From positions 11,098,001 to 11,162,000 of the forward strand of contig OZ199838.1 of assembly GCA_964304625.1 (NCBI GenBank): a DNA stretch of 64,000 bases. The letters are read 5' to 3'. A model generated the notes under the pieces. It was not told the origin of the DNA and did not search any database. It saw only the letters and a list, made by a program, of their open reading frames with translations. Every line of letters starts with the position of its first letter. Position 1 is the first letter of the stretch. This document shows positions 48,832-61,284 of this stretch, one piece after another. Source of the DNA: Kudoa neothunni. Its lineage: Eukaryota > Cnidaria. A program made the position numbers and the translations under genes.

Positions 48832-50280
48832 ATGAAAGTGTCGCTATTCAAGATATTTTTTGTGCTATATTTCCACAATTTTTTGTCAGGTAAGAAAAAT
48901 TTTCATCCCGTTTTTGATTATCGGTTAGATCCTATTTTACCCTCTTACGAAAGGGATGAGGGAGATTGGCCTGTGGGTGAGGATAGAAGTATGAGCAATG
49001 TCATCGATCGATGGTTCATTGACATACAAGATGCTAAGTGCAAACCTCTCGAATACCGAGGAATCAAAGGAAATTATAACAATTTCGCCTCAAAAGGACT
49101 ATGCGAACTTCATTGTATTTTTCTAAATTAATGTAAATTTCTGAGAATTTCTAGTGGGACAGTTAGCACAAAAAGAAAAACTTCAAGGGTGCAAAAAACC
49201 CATGCATCCAGGACACTGCGTAAAAAACACATCTACAAAGGAACAGTTCTATTTTGATCAAACAAAAGCCGAATGTGTAGATTTTAAATATAATGGATGT
49301 GGGGGGAGCTTTAATCGTTATAACACCAAAGAAGAATGCAAATTATATTGCTTAAGTCAAAAAATACGAAAATTTCTATGGAATTAAATCATATTTTGTA
49401 GATAAAAGGAATGGTGGACTTACAAATGCCGATGATGAAAAAATAACAACATACGCCGTACCAAACACATTGGACTGCGAACTTAGACCTGATGTTAAAG
49501 ACAAAGACCCCAGCACAGCAATTATTGCTGATAGAGAGAACAACAAGTGTGCTTATGCAGCAGTCTCATTAGACTCAAACACAAGAGGGATCTTCAGTTC
49601 GTTTGGTGAATGTGTTGGAAAATGTTTTCGTATGTTTATTATTTATATTCATGCCTTATATATTCTAGCACACTCAAACGATACGAAGGAAAAAGGTATA
49701 AGTGAATCGACTAAGAAAGTTGCTGCATGTAATAAAGGCCCAATTCAATACCCTATAAACAACCCAGAGTCCCCGGAAGATGGGGATGTTGTGTTCCGAT
49801 ACTATTATGACCCTGAGGGAAAAGTTTGTAAACGCATGGAAACAGGAGTAAATACAGCGAACCTCGACTTTGATTCAACGCAAAATAATTTCCCAACTAT
49901 GGAAATGTGTCATAGCTATTGCGGGGCAGGTACTTATGTTAATCCATGTTGAATAATTAATTATGAAGAAGTTTTATAATTATATTTTTTTAAAACTTAT
50001 TTTGGATTCGGAATAAATTTAGAGAAGTATAAAAAGGAAATTGTGATCGAAGAAACTTGTCTAAAAGAAAAAGAGGGTGCTGCTACCAGCACCGATACAT
50101 TCAAAGTCAAAAGATACTACTTTATTAAAAATGATAATAAATGCCAAGCGTTTTATTACAAAGGATATGAGGGGAACTCCAACAATTTTAAATCGAGTGA
50201 TGAATGCAAGGCGATCTGTGACAAGCACTACAACGAAGATAGGGAGGTTATCGTTGAGCATACACCCAAAGAGAATTAAA
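46700..50280 (+). repeat. inverted repeat, left arm (with Kunitz copy D)
   Basis: Near-identical to the reverse complement of about 61358-57490. Example: GGGAGGAGAGACTGGCCAAA near 46715 is the inverse of 61340. The arms stay near-identical through the Kunitz upstream region and exons 1-2 into exon 3, then diverge. The right arm has about 300 bp extra around 59690-59990. Confidence 0.85.
48832..50279 (+). CDS. secreted five-domain Kunitz-type protein, copy D
   Basis: Exons 48832-48889, 48929-49114, 49155-49355, 49402-49629, 49669-49929 and 50023-50279 give an open 396-aa protein. Introns are 39, 40, 46, 39 and 93 nt; intron 3 starts GTCAAA where the other copies have GTAAAA or GTAC. The signal peptide is MKVSLFKIFFVLYFHNFLS. 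Domain 1 has the variant GDWPVGEDRSMSN and two cysteines. Domain 2 is complete (GCKKPMHPGHCVKN, P1 Val, NGCGGSFNRY). Domains 3-5 lack C2 and C4. The 39-nt intron 4 has no stop and, if kept, would add a hydrophobic stretch (MFIIYIHALYILA). Together with copy E it forms the facing pair of the inverted repeat. Confidence 0.85.
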
Positions 50281-51189
50281 TATCATTCATATCGCATTTT
50301 CTCGTCAAAATGATTGTAACTTTAATCGACCAAGTTTCTACGTCTTGAATTTTATATAAAATTATTGCGTACATTTTTTTGAACATGAATAAATTTCAAA
50401 CGAATTATTTAGTAGATTCGTGATGTTACACGTGTGAGTTTTTTGAACTTGAAAATGCGTTTACACAATTTATTTTTTCGTTTCTTTTAAATCACATTTA
50501 TTATATGAAATTGTTTTATTTTTGAAGCATTAAGTTTTTTGGAATTATAAACAAAATGATTACTGTGGCACGTCTTGTTATAATGTTACTTAGTTACATT
50601 CTTTTCCGCTGTTAAATAATTTTCAACTCTAAATTAACCATCACAACAAACAAAATAATTAAAAATAAGCCAAGTTAAATATAAAAACTTAATAAAAAGT
50701 TGTTGATTAAGTAAAGATGCATGTAAATTTACGTTTTAAAATTTCTAAGATTTAGAGCAATTTAGACCGAGATCGACTACCTTTATGACAATCAACCAGT
50801 TGATAATCACGTCTATCTAATACTAGCGCAAACCCTGGCTTACGTTCAGGGTCTTTGCCCAATGTCTATTACGTAAACAAATTTTTCTTGTAATTGATGA
50901 CATTTTACCGGATAAAAAGGAACATTTCTTCCTTATTTATTATTTTTTTTACATTTTAGTAAAATGTTGCAATATAAAAAAATGGTTACGTAAAAACATT
51001 GTACAAAGACCCCAGCTCACACTCAGGCTTTTTGCTTGTTCCCAGTGTAGACCAAAGTCTAGCGTAGGCTGAGATATTTTTTATTTAAAAAATAATTAAG
51101 TGTGTATAGATAGTGCAATCTCAGGTTTGCACGGAGGGAGGTTTCCTCACCCTGATTTGTTTAATTTAGGAGGATAATTTGTTATTTAA
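50280..51189. other. 3' flank of Kunitz copy D and short hairpin repeats
   Basis: 50280 to about 50815 is Kunitz 3' flank, like that of copy B. At 50820-50860 (ACTAGCGCAAACCCTGGCTT) and 51000-51075 (CCCAGCTCACACTCAGG) are short GC-richer repeats of the dispersed hairpin type. Confidence 0.5.
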
Positions 51190-52931
51190 CACTAGTATGT
51201 AAGCCCCAAAAAATCACACTACTGCTCAAACTGGGTCCAATGGACCCAGTCGGTGAAATTGGACTTAACGCTGTCCAACTGATTATAAATATGCCATAAA
51301 TATAAAAGAAAGTTTCTTATTGGTTTATTTTTAATATCATGTTAATAATTTATCGCAAAGCTGTAAAAACCAAGATATAACACGACGCAATTACTGACGT
51401 GGATGACAGCACAAATATACTAGTGTGAATTTTTAGTTTTATAATAAACAAATAATCAATGAAAATTCTTACATAAAACTGAATAATGTCGTTTACAAAC
51501 GTTTTTTCCACATTTAGAACAGATCGTCTTAGTTTTTGTCTGTTATATAGGAGCACAATCGGCATCTTATTTCACTCATTCTATAGGTTTTTGATGGTTC
51601 GAAAAGCAAAGGGTCACTGTTATCGTTACCGTATGCTTCAACAATTTCATCAACTCAATTTTGTAAATATTGCCGCCTAGTACGGTTTTTGTATTTTAAC
51701 TTAAATTCAATATATTTTTCCAAATATTCAACCATTGAGTTATAACCAGCAATGTCAATCATATTAAAGAATATTGTAAATGGCCATCTCAGAGTTCTTC
51801 TCCTTACAGTGTAGAATCGAATAAGCTGATCAAGAACATCGACGCCAGCCTTAGTTCGGTTATAGTAATGTACTATTTCGGGCTTCCCATCTTTCTCAAT
51901 GTTATTGTCATTGTGTAGAGAACTGAGAAGCAAAACAGACTTATTTGGATTTTCACAGAACTTAACAAAAGTGATTTTATCATGAAAAAGAAACTGAGAT
52001 CCAACTTCTTTTTTATTCTGTTGAAAGCACGTAGGTAAAAATTTACGTGACTTTCTCACAATTCCAACTAGGGCTGTCTTACGGCCTCTTAAATATTTTA
52101 ACAGGTTTAAACTTGTGAAAAAATTGTCAGTTGTTATAGTTCTACCTTTATCTAGATAAAGGTTTGCGAGTTCTCTGACAACTCGTTCCCCTGATTTACC
52201 TCCGGACCATTTGATGATCTTTTTGTATAAAGTTGGGCATTACACAAGTAAGCATTTTTAGCATCCGCCAAGACCCAAGTTTTGATGCCATATTTTCTGG
52301 GTTGACTCGGTATATAAATTTTAAAATTCACACGACCCCTTGTTGTGCAAAGCTGTTCATCCACTGTTAATTGCTCTGATGGTATGTAGTTATATCGGCA
52401 ATTATTTATAAATAAATCCCATAGAAAACTAATTGGTGAGTCTTTTCTCTGAGGGTCACGCTCTACGGCGGTTATCGAAACGAATATTTTCAGAGATAAC
52501 TCTATATCTCCGATATGATATTACTATAAAATATATAAATTTTATTTCCACATTTTTGTATTTAAATTTTATTAAAGATATATTACTTTTCGATAAAAAC
52601 GGTAAACCTTTTTCTTTATTCCATAAATCTTGTAATGAAAAGTTTCTGTTTTTCATTATTCCAAGATATAAATTAGCACCCATCCATTTCCAAACATCAG
52701 AATCGTTAAGTTTTATTTTGTTTCTCTTTTCCATAAATGTATTTGTAGAAATTATTATTTTTGAAATAATATCTCCAATGAAACTTTTGAATGGAGTCAA
52801 TGGTGAAAATATTTTTTCCCTAACTTCGCTTGGTATTCTAGATTTATAATTCGGTACAATATTGTGGTTTCTTGTTCTAACCGCCTTAGTTGGTATTTTC
52901 GTCTTCCATTTAATTAATTTGTCTCTCTTTA
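51190..52931 (-). mobile_element. piggyBac element, truncated at the LTR element
   Basis: TTAA at 51186-51189 marks the likely left end; subterminal CTGGGTCCAATGGACCCAG is a palindrome. The minus-strand transposase is present from its middle to the end. It shows PFKSFIGDIISKIIISTNTF and VWKWMGANLYLGIMKNRNFS (about 52800-52620), MDEQLCTTRGRVNFK with KYGIKTWVLADAKNAY (first Asp, about 52364-52240), and AGVDVLDQLIRFYTVRR (third Asp, about 51840). The Cys-rich tail is near 51560-51480 (CRLC, CSKCGKNVCKRH). The second Asp region falls in a damaged stretch. The N-terminal part is cut off at 52932 and its continuation is not on the far side of the LTR element. Confidence 0.8.
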
Positions 52932-53038
52932 TGTTGTATTTTTTAAATTACGCTTGAATAAGACACACTTAAACGACACAACACCTCGTGATCATTGTTT
53001 TTATAAACAATTAATGTTATTTCCAATAAAGGATTACA
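52932..53038 (-). repeat. downstream LTR of the Ty3/gypsy element
   Basis: 107 bp, starting TGTTGTATT and ending GGATTACA on the plus strand. It borders the truncated piggyBac on its left. Confidence 0.9.
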
Positions 53039-56000
53039 TTCCTCCCTCCTAGGGGGTAACAAAGTCCTTTAGGTGGCTAGGACGTGTTTGATTTCGACGC
53101 GGTCGTTGATTCGGACATTCGATTTGAATTTCCTCGCTTATTTCATCTGAAATATTTTTAGGTGACGCACATGGTGGAGTTTCACCCAGTCGTGTGCCAT
53201 TTAAAGCCCTTTTAGCGCCACAATCAGCATTCTCTAGCTCAGTGTTAGTAGAATCCAAGTTGTAGGATGGAAATAGTTCAACATCTTCCATTGATACTGA
53301 TGGAATAATGACGCAGCTATACTTGCGAATAAGTTGATTTTGATACAGTTTAGCATAACCATGATCCGTTTTAATTAATAGGTCATGTTGCCTAATTGTT
53401 TAACAACTTCAGGCTTCCATAATTTATTAGGTACAAATCTAAAATATATATTATCATTTTGATTAAACTTACTTGATTGAGTAGGATGTTTTCGTAAGGA
53501 TGAGGGAAAATTAGGCGTTCTAATACCATGCAATTTTTCCGCAGGTGTAAGCCCATCCATTGCTGGAGTAAACCGATAGGTTTTAAGGAAGGTTGATAGA
53601 GCTTCCTGTAAGCTTTTACCATCAGCCATTAATTTCATCATAGTTTTCTTAAAACTTCTAACGAACCGTTCGGCTTGGCCGCTGGAGGCTGGGTGATAAG
53701 GAGGTGAGGGTTATATGATTAACACCGCTGGAATTCAGATATCGTTCCACTTTATTTGATAATAATTGTGGACCATTGTCTGATACTAAGGTTTGTGGAA
53801 ACCCTTCGATTGTAAATACTTGATCCAATATTTTGCAAGTTGTTTCAGCTGTCATATCATCACAACAGCACACGTATGGATACTTAGAATAAGCATCTAC
53901 GATGAAAAACCAGTAATGGCCTTTGAATGGTCCAGCATAATCAATATGGACTCTTTCCCATGGTGACGTTGGAGATGGCCATGGTTTATATTGACGCGGG
54001 GGCGCATCAGCATGACTTTTGCAAATGTCACATTTTTTAACATACTCTTCTATGCCGTGTGTCATTTTTGGCCAGTAACAAGTACGTCGGGGCGAGACTT
54101 TTCATTTTTTCTATTCCCCAATGACCCTTGTGAAGTTGAGACAGATAATTCTGTCGTAATTGTTTGGGAATAACTGGTCTCATCGTAGGTGTAAAAATCA
54201 ATAAGATTCCATCCTTACATGATAACGCATTCCGTACGTTGTAATAATTTCTCATTTCTTGATTCTTTTTTAAAGATTTAGGCCATCCGTCTACAATATA
54301 TTTTCTCAATTGTTCGAATTCGGGGTCTTGTAGTCCCTTTTCTTGAATAAGTTCAAGTTTATTGAAAACGTTGAGATCATGTTCACAAAACATATTGCTT
54401 GTTTGTCTTCCTCTTCTTCTTCCTGGTCGAATTTTTCATCGCCGCCGATTGGAAGTCGCGATAGAGCATCGGCATTTCCATGTCGTTTTGTACTACGGTA
54501 CTCCAATGTATATTTGTAGTTCGACAGTAAGAGTGACCATCGTTGCAAACGTGTCGTTGTAACACTTGTCTTCCTTGAAGGACGGAATAAGGAAATGAGA
54601 GGTTGATGATCTGTTATTATAATGAACTTCTTGGCGGTATAAGTATTGGTGGAATTTCTTTACTCCATAAATTATTGACAGCGCTTCTTTTTCAATTTGT
54701 GAATATCTGCGTTGTGTAGCGTTCAGGAGTCTTGGAAGCATGTGCTATCGGAAATTCACTCCCATCATCCATTCTGTGAAGAATGACCGCTCCGACTCCA
54801 ACATTTGAAGCATCTGTTGCCAAGATAACTACTTTATTTGGATCAAAATGTGTTAATGAAGTAGCATTCACAATGGCACTTTTGATTTTGTTGAGGGCAT
54901 CAGCTTCTTTTCTTTCCCATTTGAAGACCTTACTTGCTCTACGAAGGCTGTTCAATGGTTCAGCAATGTTTGCCAAATTTGGGACAAATTTCCTATAGAA
55001 CTCAACCTTTCCGAGAAATGACATAAATTGTGATACATTGGTAGGCGCAGGTAGCAATTCTATTGTTTTTGTGTTTTCCCTCGAAGGACGGATTCCTTTT
55101 GAGTCGATTATATGATCCAAGTAAGTTACTTGTTTTTGGAATAATTGACATTTTTCTTGTCTACATGTAAAACCTGCTTGTGACAGCTTATGAAGTACAC
55201 GGTTTAAGTTATTTGTGTGCTCTTCAAGATTCTTGCCGGTGACGATAATAACATCCAGATAAGCTGCCGTTCCGGGCAAATCAGAAACCAGTCGTTCTAT
55301 AATTCTTTGGAGTATAGCGGGAGCAGTTGATATTCCGAATGGGAGCCGTTTGTACTGATATAACCCTTGAACCGTTGTGATGGTAGTGAGCTTTTGACTA
55401 TCCTCATCAAACTCCAATTGAAAATATGCATCGGATAGATCAATTTTTGAAAACAGTTAGCCACCTTGTAATTTTAAATAGAGTTCATCTGGTTTGGGAA
55501 TTGGGTATTCGTCAGTTTTCAACACTTTGTTGATTGTTGCTTTAAAATCACCACATATTCTTATTCGTTTCGAATCTTTCCTAACAATTAAAATTGGAGT
55601 GGTTCAGTCACTATGATGAACTTTTTTAATAACATCCAAAGATTCAAGACGGCTTAGTTCTTCTTTCACTGCATTAAAAGTGCAAATGGAACTGGTCTCG
55701 TTTGCAGCCGTATTGGATGAGCACCTTGTTCAGCATGCAATTTCACCAAACCATGACGATAACATCCTAATTTTGGTGTGAACAAGTTTGGATGTTGTAG
55801 AAAAACTGAATTCTCTTCATTTGAGCTAATTTTGGATATGGTATGGGAGTGACCATTGATTTCCAAAGATATACCAAATTTTAAGAGCCAATCCATTCCA
55901 AGTAGATTTCCAGATGTCTCGCGATGAACCACAAGGACAGTTAGTTGGATTGCCTTATTGTTCATATCGACTAGAACTGAGCATTCTCCGTGAATTGGTA

Positions 56001-57131
56001 ATCGTGTGCCTCCATAAGTTTTAAGTTGAATGTTGGTAGTTGAAATCGGGGGGTGCCCAATTTTCGCATAAGTTTGTTGATCAATTATTGTTTTGGCCGC
56101 ACCAGTATCCAATTGGAAAGTAACATCTCTCTTGTTAATTTGCAATTTAACAAACATACCATTGATTTTTGGAGTCACGATAACATTTTGAATGTCAGCC
56201 ATATTGTTAACTTTATCGTCATTATATTTCGATTGTTGGTTCGATCTCGCTTTATTTTGGTTCTCTTTCTTGAGACAAACATCTTCTGTGTGCCCCATAC
56301 GAGTACAGTATGTGCATTTATGGTTCCGGAATCTACAGTTTTCTTTGTTATGATTCACAAAACAATATTTGCATAAACGAAGATTTTGACGCTTAGAAAA
56401 TCTTCTCCCTTTGTTGTGTGAATAGTTGGGTTTTAGTTGATATACATTGTTCTCAACTTGATTGCCAATTGGAATCTCTTGTTTAATGGATGCGACTGCT
56501 TGTTTCGTGATCAGGTGGCGACCACCTATATTTATCACATCTTGAAGTGTGGGTTTCTTTTGGTCGATGCAGCCACCTTGTACTCTTGGGTGAGGTGTGT
56601 TTAGGATAATTAGATTCCGAATTATTCGAGAGCCGTAGGATTTCTTGCAGCTTTCGCAAGAGTAATTACATTTTCTAGCCAACGATTCTAATTCCGCAGC
56701 CCATTGTGCATACGATTGGTTTGGCTTCATCTGGCAATGGGAAAATTTTACAAGAGCTGAGACTTCGTGGTCCTGAGCTGCTAAATAGTCTTGCAGCTTG
56801 TTGATAATATCGTCGAAGGAGCAGGTAGATCTTTCGTCTTCTGCGAATAATTTCTCGTACAATTGGTACGACTCTGTTCCTATCCATGATAAAAGCAGAG
56901 GTTTGTATAAGGACTCATCGACGTAGTGAGCTGTGAAATGCTCTTTTATCCTTGAAACATATGTGTTCCAGGTCTCATTTTCGTGACTGTATGGCTGGAA
57001 TGATGGAACGGTTGTTGGCGGTTGCCTGTCCGCAATTCCAGTGAGGTAGCTTAGAATTTGTTGCTGTTGCTCCAAGAGTTGTAATAACTGTTTGTTTTCC
57101 GTGTCGTTTGATCCTGCCCAGCACGCCAAAT

Positions 57132-57240
57132 TGTTGTATTTTTTAAATTACGCTTGAATAAGACACACACTTAAACGACACAACACCTCGTGATACTTGT
57201 TTTTATAAACAATTAATGTTATTTTCAATAAAGGATTACA
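57132..57240 (-). repeat. upstream LTR of the Ty3/gypsy element
   Basis: 109 bp. It borders the 3' flank of Kunitz copy E on its right, starting exactly at GCTTC. Confidence 0.9.
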
Positions 57241-57491
57241 GCTTCAAAAACAAGAAATTGATATTATATTGATGCTTAAAGAGAAACGAAAATATAGACT
57301 ATATGCAAACGCATTTTCAAATACAAAAAAACGCACACGTGTAACATTACCAATCTACTAAATAATTGGTTCGAAGTTTTTCCGTGTTCAACAAATGTTA
57401 TGTGATAATTTATACATAAAATTCAAGATGTGAAAACTTTATTTATTAAAGTTATAATTATTTCGGCAAGAGAATGTGATACGACTGGTAC

Positions 57492-58952
57492 TTATCCATC
57501 TTCGGTTTTACTATCGATGGTAGCTTTCTCTTCCTTATAGTGACCATCGCAAATGGCCTGACATTCAGCCCCCGTTTTAAAATTGTTAGAGTTCCCATCA
57601 TATCCCTTGTAATAAAATGGTTGACATACATTTTTTTCTTTTTGAAAATAGTATCTTTTGACTTTGAATGTATCGGTGCTGGTAGCAGCACCCTCTTTTT
57701 CTTTTAGACAAGTTTCTTCGATCACAATTTTCTTTTTATAATTCTCTAAGTTTATTCCACATTCAAAATAGGTTTTAAAAAAATATAATTATAAAACTTC
57801 TTCATAATTAATTATTCAACATGGATTAACATAAGTACCTGCCCCGCAATAGCTATGACACATTTCCATAGTTGGAAAATTATTTTTCTTAGGATCAAAG
57901 TCAGGTCCTGTTTTACTTTGTCCTGTTTCCATTCGTTTACACAATTTTTTATCAGGGTCATAATAGTATCGGAACACAACCTCATTCGTTTCTGGGTTAT
58001 CTCTTTCAGTTATAGGGTATTGAATTGGGCCTTTATTACACGCAGCAACTTTCTTAGTCGAATCAGTTGCACTTGTATCCGACGTATCGTTTGAGTGTGC
58101 TAAAATATATAAGGCATGAATATAAATAATAAACGTACGGAAACATTTTCCAACACATTCACCAAACGAACTGAAAATCCCTCTTGTGTTTGAGTCTAAT
58201 GAGACTGCTGCATAAGCACACTTTCTGTTCTTAATATCAGCAATAATTGCTGTGCTCGGGTCTTTGTCTTTAACATCAGGTCTAAGTTCGCAGTCTAATG
58301 TATTCGGTACTGCGAATTTGTTGCCAGCATCAATTGTTGTTATTTTACTATCATCAGCATTTGTAAGCCCACCATTCCTTTTGTCTAAAAAAATTATTTA
58401 ATTGTACATAAATGTTCATATTTTGTACTTAGGCAATATAATTTGCATTCGTCTTCACTACTATAACGATTAAAGCTCCCCCCACATCCATTATATTTAA
58501 AATCTACACATTCGGCTTTTGTTTGATCAAAATAGAACTGTTCCTTTGTAGATGTGTTTTTTACGCAGTGTCCTGGATGCATGGGTTTTTTGCACCCTTG
58601 AAGTTTTTCTTTTTGTGCTAACTGTCCCACTAGAAATTCTCAGAAATTTACATTAATTTAGAAAAATACAATGAAGTTCGCATAGTCCTTTTGAGGCGAA
58701 ATTGTTATAGTTCCCTTTGATGCCTCGGTATTCGAGAGGTTTGCATTTAGCATCTTGGATGTCAATGAACCATCGATCGATGACATTGCTCATACTTCTA
58801 TCCTCACCCACAGGCCAATCTCCCTCATCCCTTTCGTAAGAGGGTAAAATAGGATCTAACCGATAATCAAAAACGGGATGAAAATTTTTCTTACCTGACA
58901 AAAAATTGTGGAAATATAGCACAAAAAATATCTTGAATAGCGACACTTTCAT
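57492..58952 (-). CDS. secreted five-domain Kunitz-type protein, copy E
   Basis: Minus-strand exons 58952-58895, 58855-58670, 58629-58429, 58384-58139, 58099-57839 and 57745-57492 give an open 401-aa protein. The signal peptide and exon 2 are identical to copy D by eye. Domain 2 is complete, with RYSSEDEC where D has RYNTKEEC. Domain 3 is in the variant with ADIKNRKCAYA. Domain 4 is closest to D. The C-terminus (HYKEEKATIDSKTEDG) is its own. Introns are 39, 40, 44, 39 and 93 nt, and intron 4 is again stop-free. The gene faces copy D in the inverted repeat. Its 3' flank is cut about 250 bp after the stop by the LTR element. AATAAA follows the stop by about 50 bp. Confidence 0.85.
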
Positions 58953-61284
58953 TTTATGACAGACAATCAGAATAACAGAATTGAGACGAAGATGGATTAT
59001 CAAAAGCACAAAAAATTAAATAAATAGTTCATTAGATAAATACGATTATAACAAGTTAATTAACATTTTTATATTAACAATAAGATAGAGGTGATCAAAT
59101 TTGAAGGATTTTCCCTATAGTGATTTCACTTTAATCTTTTCGTAAGTGTATAGCAAATGAATGATAGTCAAATATCCGCATAGTTTAACGTTGGCCTATA
59201 AAAATGGATAAGAAACGGATAGCAAAATATCACTCGATAATCAAGTCCTTCAATCACGTTACTTTTGCTGTGCTATGCCTGTCGTATATAATAAATTCTC
59301 ATACTTCATATGCTAATTCACGCATTATATCGGCGCTTATTATTTAAATTTCTTATTCAGTCTCCATAAACAAAAAAACACCAATTAAATTTACATTAAT
59401 TTAAGTCTGCAACCTTTCGAACTTAAATATATCAACTCAAGTAAATAATAAGTTGGTCATATAGAGTACTCCATTCTTATATCTCACACTGGATTTTAGC
59501 ATTAGGAAATTTATTCTAGATACTATGTAAACCAAAATAATTATTTTTTATTTTCAATAACATAACTTTTCCAATCTTTTTAAAGAGAAACAATCTAGCC
59601 CAATTTTTCATAAGTATAACTCAAACGACGCGTACCTAAGCTGTAAAATTTAACGTGAAAAATGATTCAATTCCCCAAAAGACGCCTGTGAATAATCGGA
59701 TCCTTAAGAATAGATTAAGTCTTAAAAGTTAACGATTTATCCTTATATATCCTCATATAAAATGTTCATCACTTTTAATGTTAGGAAAAAATATGCGTAA
59801 GCTTATCCCATAAATAATTATAACAATTTAAAAAGGCTGTGTCTATTTTGCCGGACGCGATTTTTCTCCTAGAATAATAATTCAATCTGTATAATTTTTT
59901 CCAAAAAATATCTGTTATAAATGCAGAATATAAATTTAGTTTCATTAATTCAAGGATGTACTTTGTCATAGCTAATTGTTGCCAATAGAACCCAAATGAA
60001 ACCAAAGAGGAGTATAACTATTTGATCCATTCAATTTTTACAATTAGATAAATACTCCCACAAAATGATTTATACATCACTAAAATTTAATAAAGTATTG
60101 AATTTTCTACTTTTTAATTTGTAAGCAATTGTTACTGTGTAACTTCATATAAACTTATATTTGAATCCTATATATCGACTTTGTTGTTATATTATTATCA
60201 TCATAATAAAAAAAATTGTTGCCAAAATCTATAACTGTTTGTAATACACCTTTTGGTCTACTTCTCGACTTCATTACTGTTGGGGACTTTATTCCTATAA
60301 TTTTGTGAATTTCGCAACATGGATGAAATTCACATAACTATCAAAGATGAATATTTAACTGTAGAATCATTCACAATATCTAAGATTTCCATATCAGTTA
60401 TTTATGACGTGTCATTATCTCGAACTGCTTCTTGTATATCCACCTGCTCCGTTCATGATTCCTCGGTAACAAAACATAAATAAAAATTTTACTAGACACT
60501 TTCATTACATTTGGATCTGAAATATCTTGAATGTTGCTGATACCAGATTCGGACGTTAATTTGGACTAAATTATGTTGATATATGAATAATGGAAAAACG
60601 GAGCCACCTTATTCAAAGGATCCCCATTGAAAATGAACAAGAGTAATTCATCAAAAATCTTGTTTACTAAATCATATTAAGTCCCGTTTGTTCATAAATG
60701 AATGGTGCTATTTTATTACAGAGAATTTTAGCTTCCTATATCGCTTAAATGTATAATTCGGAGCATAGTATTAACTTGAAATTTCAGTGGTTGCTGGCTG
60801 CACACAACACAAATGATTCTGAATATGTATATCTTTGGTCATTTTAATAAATGATACGTAATATTTCTTCTGTCACGTCATATTACATGTTTTTGTCATA
60901 TAAATCCATATTCATTTTCTTTCTAATAGAGATAATATGTCTACATGGTAAATTTATACTTATGTAGAAGCAGCATGTGCAACTATTGGAATATGATTCG
61001 ATTGAATTATCTATTTTAACTTACATAATATTGTATGCATACAACATTAATGATGTATTAATGTCTGAGTTTAATTTTTCAACAGTTTGTGTTGTTAACT
61101 CTCTAATAACTTTATCCTCCCTCCCAATCAGTCATCATATTTGATAAATAAACTAGCAAATCCATTGCAAAACTTCTACTGATGAAAATTTCATGAAATA
61201 TCCGACCCAGTAACAAAAGTGCTCCCGCTTTTAGCACGTATCCATTGATTCTTTAGCCTTTTCAAAGTTCGGAAATGAATCACC
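58953..61284. other. right arm outside the gene, no intact gene
   Basis: Kunitz upstream flank to about 59500, then AT-rich sequence mirroring 46870-48285. No open reading frame is supported in either arm, so the shared similarity comes from recent duplication. Confidence 0.55.

Larger units (their letters stand above)
52932..57240 (-). mobile_element. Ty3/gypsy LTR retrotransposon, broken, both LTRs present
   Basis: A fossil of about 4.3 kb on the minus strand. The LTRs are 52932-53038 and 57132-57240 (TG..CA ends) and differ by about three substitutions and one 2-bp indel, so it is fairly young. A TGGCGTGCTGGGCAGGA stretch just inside the upstream LTR is the likely primer-binding site. A purine-rich tract borders the other LTR. 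In element order it carries gag with a zinc knuckle and a DTGAAKT protease motif (about 57.1-55.7 kb), reverse transcriptase and RNase H (about 55.6-54.4 kb), and integrase with zinc-binding and catalytic regions (about 54.4-53.0 kb). This order (RT before integrase) is Ty3/gypsy. It is broken in roughly half a dozen places. No envelope gene was seen. The flanks (CTTTA and GCTTC) do not match, so no target duplication is visible. Confidence 0.9.

Noticed and set aside
52433-52849. Plus-strand ORF of 138 codons
   Set aside because: Antisense to the truncated piggyBac transposase, which has the recognisable motifs.
52932-57240. Simple insertion of the Ty3/gypsy element into the Kunitz E flank
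   Set aside because: The flanking 5-mers differ and the two flanks do not belong together, so a plain insertion does not explain the site.
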